A stretch of DNA of 64,000 nucleotides from Diplonema papillatum. Taxonomy: Eukaryota > Euglenozoa > Diplonemea > Diplonemida > Diplonemidae. Both the position numbers and the translations under genes were made by a program. This document shows positions 60,861-64,000 of this stretch, piece by piece (within the stretch, counting starts at the first letter, position 1; each line of letters starts with the position of its first letter). The notes under the pieces are model-generated. The model worked only from the letters and a program-made list of their open reading frames with translations. It made no database searches and had not been told where the DNA came from. The stretch spans positions 1 to 64,000 of the forward strand of contig JAPJBO010000389.1 of the NCBI GenBank assembly GCA_030068145.1. The letters run 5' to 3'.

Positions 60861-61435
60861 ATTACTACCCTGCCTGCACCTTTCTGGTAAAGAAGACGAA
60901 CGAAAACCTAGACACAAATATAGCTCAAAGCATAATAGCACGAAACGCCTCCCGTTTTCACATTTCTACCCAAAGGCTCCGGCATCGTCTCATGTACACG
61001 GACGCATGGTGGGTCCGAGACCACATTCTTAGCGAATGTGATCTTGGTGTCGATCACATTAGTCACAACCTTGTCCATCAATCAAGGGACTAAAAGTGTG
61101 CATACGAGTATGTCTACCGGAGACTCAAATACCGCCGGAACTTTAAATAAACATCAAACGCTAAAACGCTATACATCATTCCCTGTCAGCAATAGGGGAA
61201 AATGAACAAATGTGTGCAACCTACGCCAGTTGAGAGAAGAACTACCAAACCAATCAACCACCTGGTGGACCCATCTGACACTTGCTGTCGTTAGGCAGGG
61301 GACTTTAAAACCCCGGTGTCCCGGTGTCAGACACCGAGAAAACCCGGTGTGTCAAAAAAAGAGGAAATAAAAAAAAAAAGTCAGAAAATTTCTGGGAATT
61401 TTTTTTCCAGATTTCTGTTTTGTCACTGTGTAGGC
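60861..61435. other. Gene-free stretch with R4 copy
   Basis: R4 at 61215-61292 (diverged). No gene seen. Confidence 0.4.
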
Positions 61436-61800
61436 TGTAAAATTTCTCGTGGAAACTACCGGCGGAAATTTCTTTCGTGGGAAGGGAAACTGGTGGTGAA
61501 ATTTTCTCGTGGTGGAAACTACTGCCGGAAATTTCTCTCGTGACGGAAACCTGATGGAAATGTTCTCGTGAGACCTACTGACGGAAATTTCTTTCGTGGG
61601 AAACTGGTGGAAATTTTGTCGTGGCGGGAACTCCTGGCGGAAATTTCTCTTGTGGCGGAAACCTGATGGAAATGTTCTCGTGGAAACTACTGTCGGAAAT
61701 TTCTTTCGTGGGAAACTGTTGGTGGAGATTTCTCGTGGCAGAAACCTGATGGAAATCTTCTCATAGCAGAAACCACCGACGGAAATCTCTTTCATGGAAA
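61436..61800. repeat. GGAAATTTCTYTCGTGG array, ~25-bp units in a ~125-bp higher order
   Basis: About 13 units alternate between GGAAATTTCTTTCGTGGGAAACTG-like and GGAAATGTTCTCGTGG-like forms; the set TTTCTTTCGTGGGAAACTGG / GGCGGAAACCTGATGG recurs with a longer period. The minus-strand open frame across it is a by-product of the unit. Confidence 0.85.
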
Positions 61801-61849
61801 ACTGTTTTGCGATCTTTCGTATTTAGCTGGCTGGCCAAAAATGCGTCAA

Positions 61850-62172
61850 AATTTCCCGCGCCTGCGGCGCAGGTATTTTGACTGAGTATCTTTTCCGTAG
61901 TGGGGCTATCGCATTATTTGCTCATTCTGTTCACAGTTTTCCACCGTGGCAGGCGTTGTGCAGAACAAAAACCTGCTGCAGCCGGTGAACAGCCAACGTA
62001 TTTCCGTCCATCTGTTTAGCTGTAAGTGCGACCGTCAAAATTTCCGCGCCTGCGGAGCAGGTTTAATTGACATGTCAGCCAACCTAGTTGTGACGAGCCA
62101 CCCTACCGCCCATCTGCTTTGATCCGTACGTGCGACCGTTTAGAAGTCTCCCCGCGCCTGCGGCGCAGGGCT
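61850..62172. repeat. Three copies of a CGCGCCTGCGGCGCAGG hairpin unit
   Basis: The hairpin word (CCTGCGGCGCAGG, one copy with GGAGCAGG) occurs at ~61858, ~62044 and ~62156, each preceded by a TGCGACCGT/TGCGTCAAAATTTC block and CATCTG-TTTAGC. Spacing is ~186 and ~112 bp. Confidence 0.7.
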
Positions 62173-62689
62173 CCTTTAAGAAACACAAAACCGCCAAAGA
62201 AGAGTTGCTGGGTCGGTATTCCGGAGTTTAATGCTGGTTCATTCGTGCACCAGAGGCGGCACACGCACGCAGAAGCCAAAAAGTGGTTCACCACCACAAA
62301 AATATATCGCTGCGTGGGCAGGCTCCCCCCACCCGAAGCGTCAACACAGCCTACTGTGCGGGTCGGGGCTACAGTAGGGGTCTAGGTGACTCACCGCTGA
62401 ATGCCGTGTGATTCCCCAAAACCCCGGTTTAGAGCGTAGGTTTTCGTCCCAAGGCATCCTGCTGCCCAAGTGTTGGATTTTTTTTTTTTTTTTTTTTTTG
62501 ACCTCACACCGGGGTTTCCGCTCCAACCCCCAAACTTTTAAAGACCCCTGCGTTAGGGGGGGAAATGGAAAGTAAAGAAAGAAGGACTTTTCAACACAAA
62601 ATTGCGTTTTTTTTCGAGCCAATCACCAAAGGAGAGACCAGCGGCCAGCTGCAGCGTAGCCACACAACCGTGGGAAGAGAGAGGATGAA
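62173..62689. other. Gene-free stretch with a long T run
   Basis: A T run of about 23 bases near 62478-62500. No gene or recognised repeat. Confidence 0.4.
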
Positions 62690-62910
62690 AAGAGGTTCGC
62701 TCCCTGAGGCAAGAGCAAAACGGTCAACCGCAGCATGCAACGCTTGAGTCGGAGTTAGCAGAGTGCCACAACTCCGTCCTGCCCTGTGGTTGACCATCTC
62801 TGCGGGAGTCGTGTTCAGTGCAAGTGCCAAGCCCCAAGGCACGCCACACTTTGGTGCTTTGATTTCTAGCCACTTGACCCGTAGACACGTAGCTCTGCAG
62901 TACCGCCGAG
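62690..62910 (-). repeat. Dispersed repeat R7, antisense copy
   Basis: The inverse strand reads CTACGGGTCAAGTGGCTAG, GGCACTTGCACTGAACACGA, GGTCAACCACAGGGCAGGAC, GTTGTGGCACTCTGCTAA and GCGGTTGACCGTTTTGC, in the order of the other copies. This copy extends the family farther than the other two. Confidence 0.75.
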
Positions 62911-63486
62911 CACGTGCTCGCTGCTATCGAAACAGTTCGACGGACATACTCGTCATTGAAGGAATAGCGGTGACGAAGTTGGGCTGGACGGGCACGTAGA
63001 AGCCAAGGGTTCGAGGCCGGTTTGTCGTAAGCTTTGCTGTTCGCTTGAGTGGCTCTTCGGGCTGTCGGTGATGTTGTCGTCGTTTGTCTGTCATCTGGGC
63101 CGTGCAGCAGGCTTTCCCGGTACATGGGGAGGACTACCCCCCATGTATCTCCTAGATCAATCGACCGGATCCAACCGCCGCCGCTGCTTGGGCCTTGGCT
63201 GCTGCTGCTGTTGCAGTTGTCGTCGTCGTCTTTTTTTTGTATACGCACCTGCTTTGTAGTAAATACTGCTTCCGGAGACTGCCAGTTTTTTGAGAAATCT
63301 TTAAAGAAAGAAAACTTTAGTCGGTGTTGTTATGTATAAGACACCGATATGTGTCTTCTACAATGCCAACACTTCCGGTCCTTTACGCGGTGATTGCACT
63401 GGATCACCCGAGACCGACGAGCCAGAAGGTAACAAGCGCCGGAAACATGACAGTGCGCTCGAAGAGGTAGTCACGAAAGAGAGCAG
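62911..63486. other. Gene-free stretch with R2 copy
   Basis: R2 start at 63232-63300 (GTATACGCACCTGCTTTGTAG). No gene recognised. Confidence 0.4.
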
Positions 63487-63660
63487 ATGCAGATTATCGC
63501 CACGCTTTCTTTGCATTCTACCCCAAACGGTCACACGGCGATTGCACTCGATTGCGCGGCGATTGCACTTTCGATTCCACCCTTCAAAACTCGATTCCAT
63601 TTTACAAGGCTCGACAACGTTCGATCGGGCAGGGGGTCAATTGGCTCAGCCCACCTCTCA
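63487..63660 (+). repeat. LINE family C 3' tail, sense
   Basis: GATGCAGATTATCGCCACG, TTTGCATTCTACCCCAAACG, then degenerate CGATTGCACTCGATTGC decamers and a TCAATTGGCTCAGCCCACC end. No coding part is left. Confidence 0.75.
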
Positions 63661-64000
63661 TACTTATCTTAACCGGGTCCAATGTGTTCGCTCGTGTTTC
63701 CCGCACCCGTTATGCTAGCTTGCGTCGCAGGTGGCACAAACCGAAGAAGCCCGTGCGGCAGGGAGCGGAGACGAGGTGATGCAAGACGAAGGGGAAGCGC
63801 GAAGCGACCGGACCATGAAGACGCAAGACCAGGCGACCAAGAGAAGGAGGGGGACGCGACCCAGAGACCCGGGCTAAGTAGCCTGGAACTAGTGTGATGG
63901 ACCTTTCGAAATCCACGAGCGCACCTGTGCAAAAAACCCCGCATGCCACCAAAATACCTAGCCAGACCTATCTGGAGCGCTGGCCCGGCGAGCTACGAGG
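63661..64000. other. Window end, unassigned
   Basis: GACCCGGGCTAAGTAGCCTG and GTGTGATGGACCTTTC (63860-63905) match ~60115-60165, a further two-copy dispersed repeat. An Arg/Glu/Gly-rich frame at 63750-63880 has no recognised domain. Confidence 0.4.

Noticed and set aside
36118-61292. R4 as a tRNA-derived SINE
   Set aside because: No A box or B box and no cloverleaf could be drawn; A runs lie before rather than after the copies.
61352-61795. 147-codon minus-strand protein
   Set aside because: Direct translation of the GGAAATTTC array; composition is explained by the repeat.

Overview
This is eukaryotic nuclear DNA. It carries a Pol III-type tRNA-Glu gene, GT..AG spliceosomal introns, a mitochondrial-type NFU1 gene, a CDK7-like kinase, several LINE (non-LTR) families with poly(A) or simple-repeat tails, hAT-like DNA transposons, a tyrosine-recombinase (DIRS-order) element and a piece of 18S rRNA sequence. 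The lineage cannot be fixed from the window. Compact host genes with few introns in a repeat-choked mid-GC genome would suit an alga or other protist, but that is inference.

Layout. (1) 1-10.8 kb is a LINE cluster: the 3' tip of one family A LINE, a 5'-truncated family B LINE, then a near complete family A LINE. Its ORF1 carries a ubiquitin-like fold and an RGG box, and its ORF2 carries APE endonuclease, RT and RNase H. Its poly(A) tail stops 5 bp before a tRNA-Glu(CTC). (2) 10.86-12.65 kb is an array of about 130 copies of a 13/14-bp self-complementary unit. (3) 12.8-16.8 kb holds two non-autonomous TIR elements with hAT-like ends; the second contains a ~200-bp tandem array. (4) 18.3-24.6 kb holds two head-to-tail copies of LINE family C. 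The first has a coiled-coil ORF1 and an ORF2 with an OTU protease domain and an APE domain, but no RT palm. Family C ends in a decamer repeat related to TACACTCGAT, and both copies start directly behind such a tail. (5) 25.2-34.7 kb is the host island, all on the plus strand: CDK7-like kinase (one intron), NFU1 (one intron) and a repeat-rich single-pass membrane protein. Each gene is trailed by decayed duplicates of its own 3' coding end, and the kinase intron contains an antisense 18S fragment. (6) 35-64 kb is mostly gene-free and packed with short dispersed repeat families, hairpins and arrays. It also holds a hAT transposase remnant, a nested hAT-like element, antisense family C fragments and a young DIRS-order element at 48.9-52.5 kb.

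The host genes have unrelated jobs: transcription/cell-cycle CAK kinase, mitochondrial iron-sulfur cluster delivery, and an unknown surface or endomembrane protein. Nothing links them as a pathway. The strongest novelty candidates are the trailing 3' duplicates behind three consecutive genes, and the ubiquitin-related modules in two separate LINE families.
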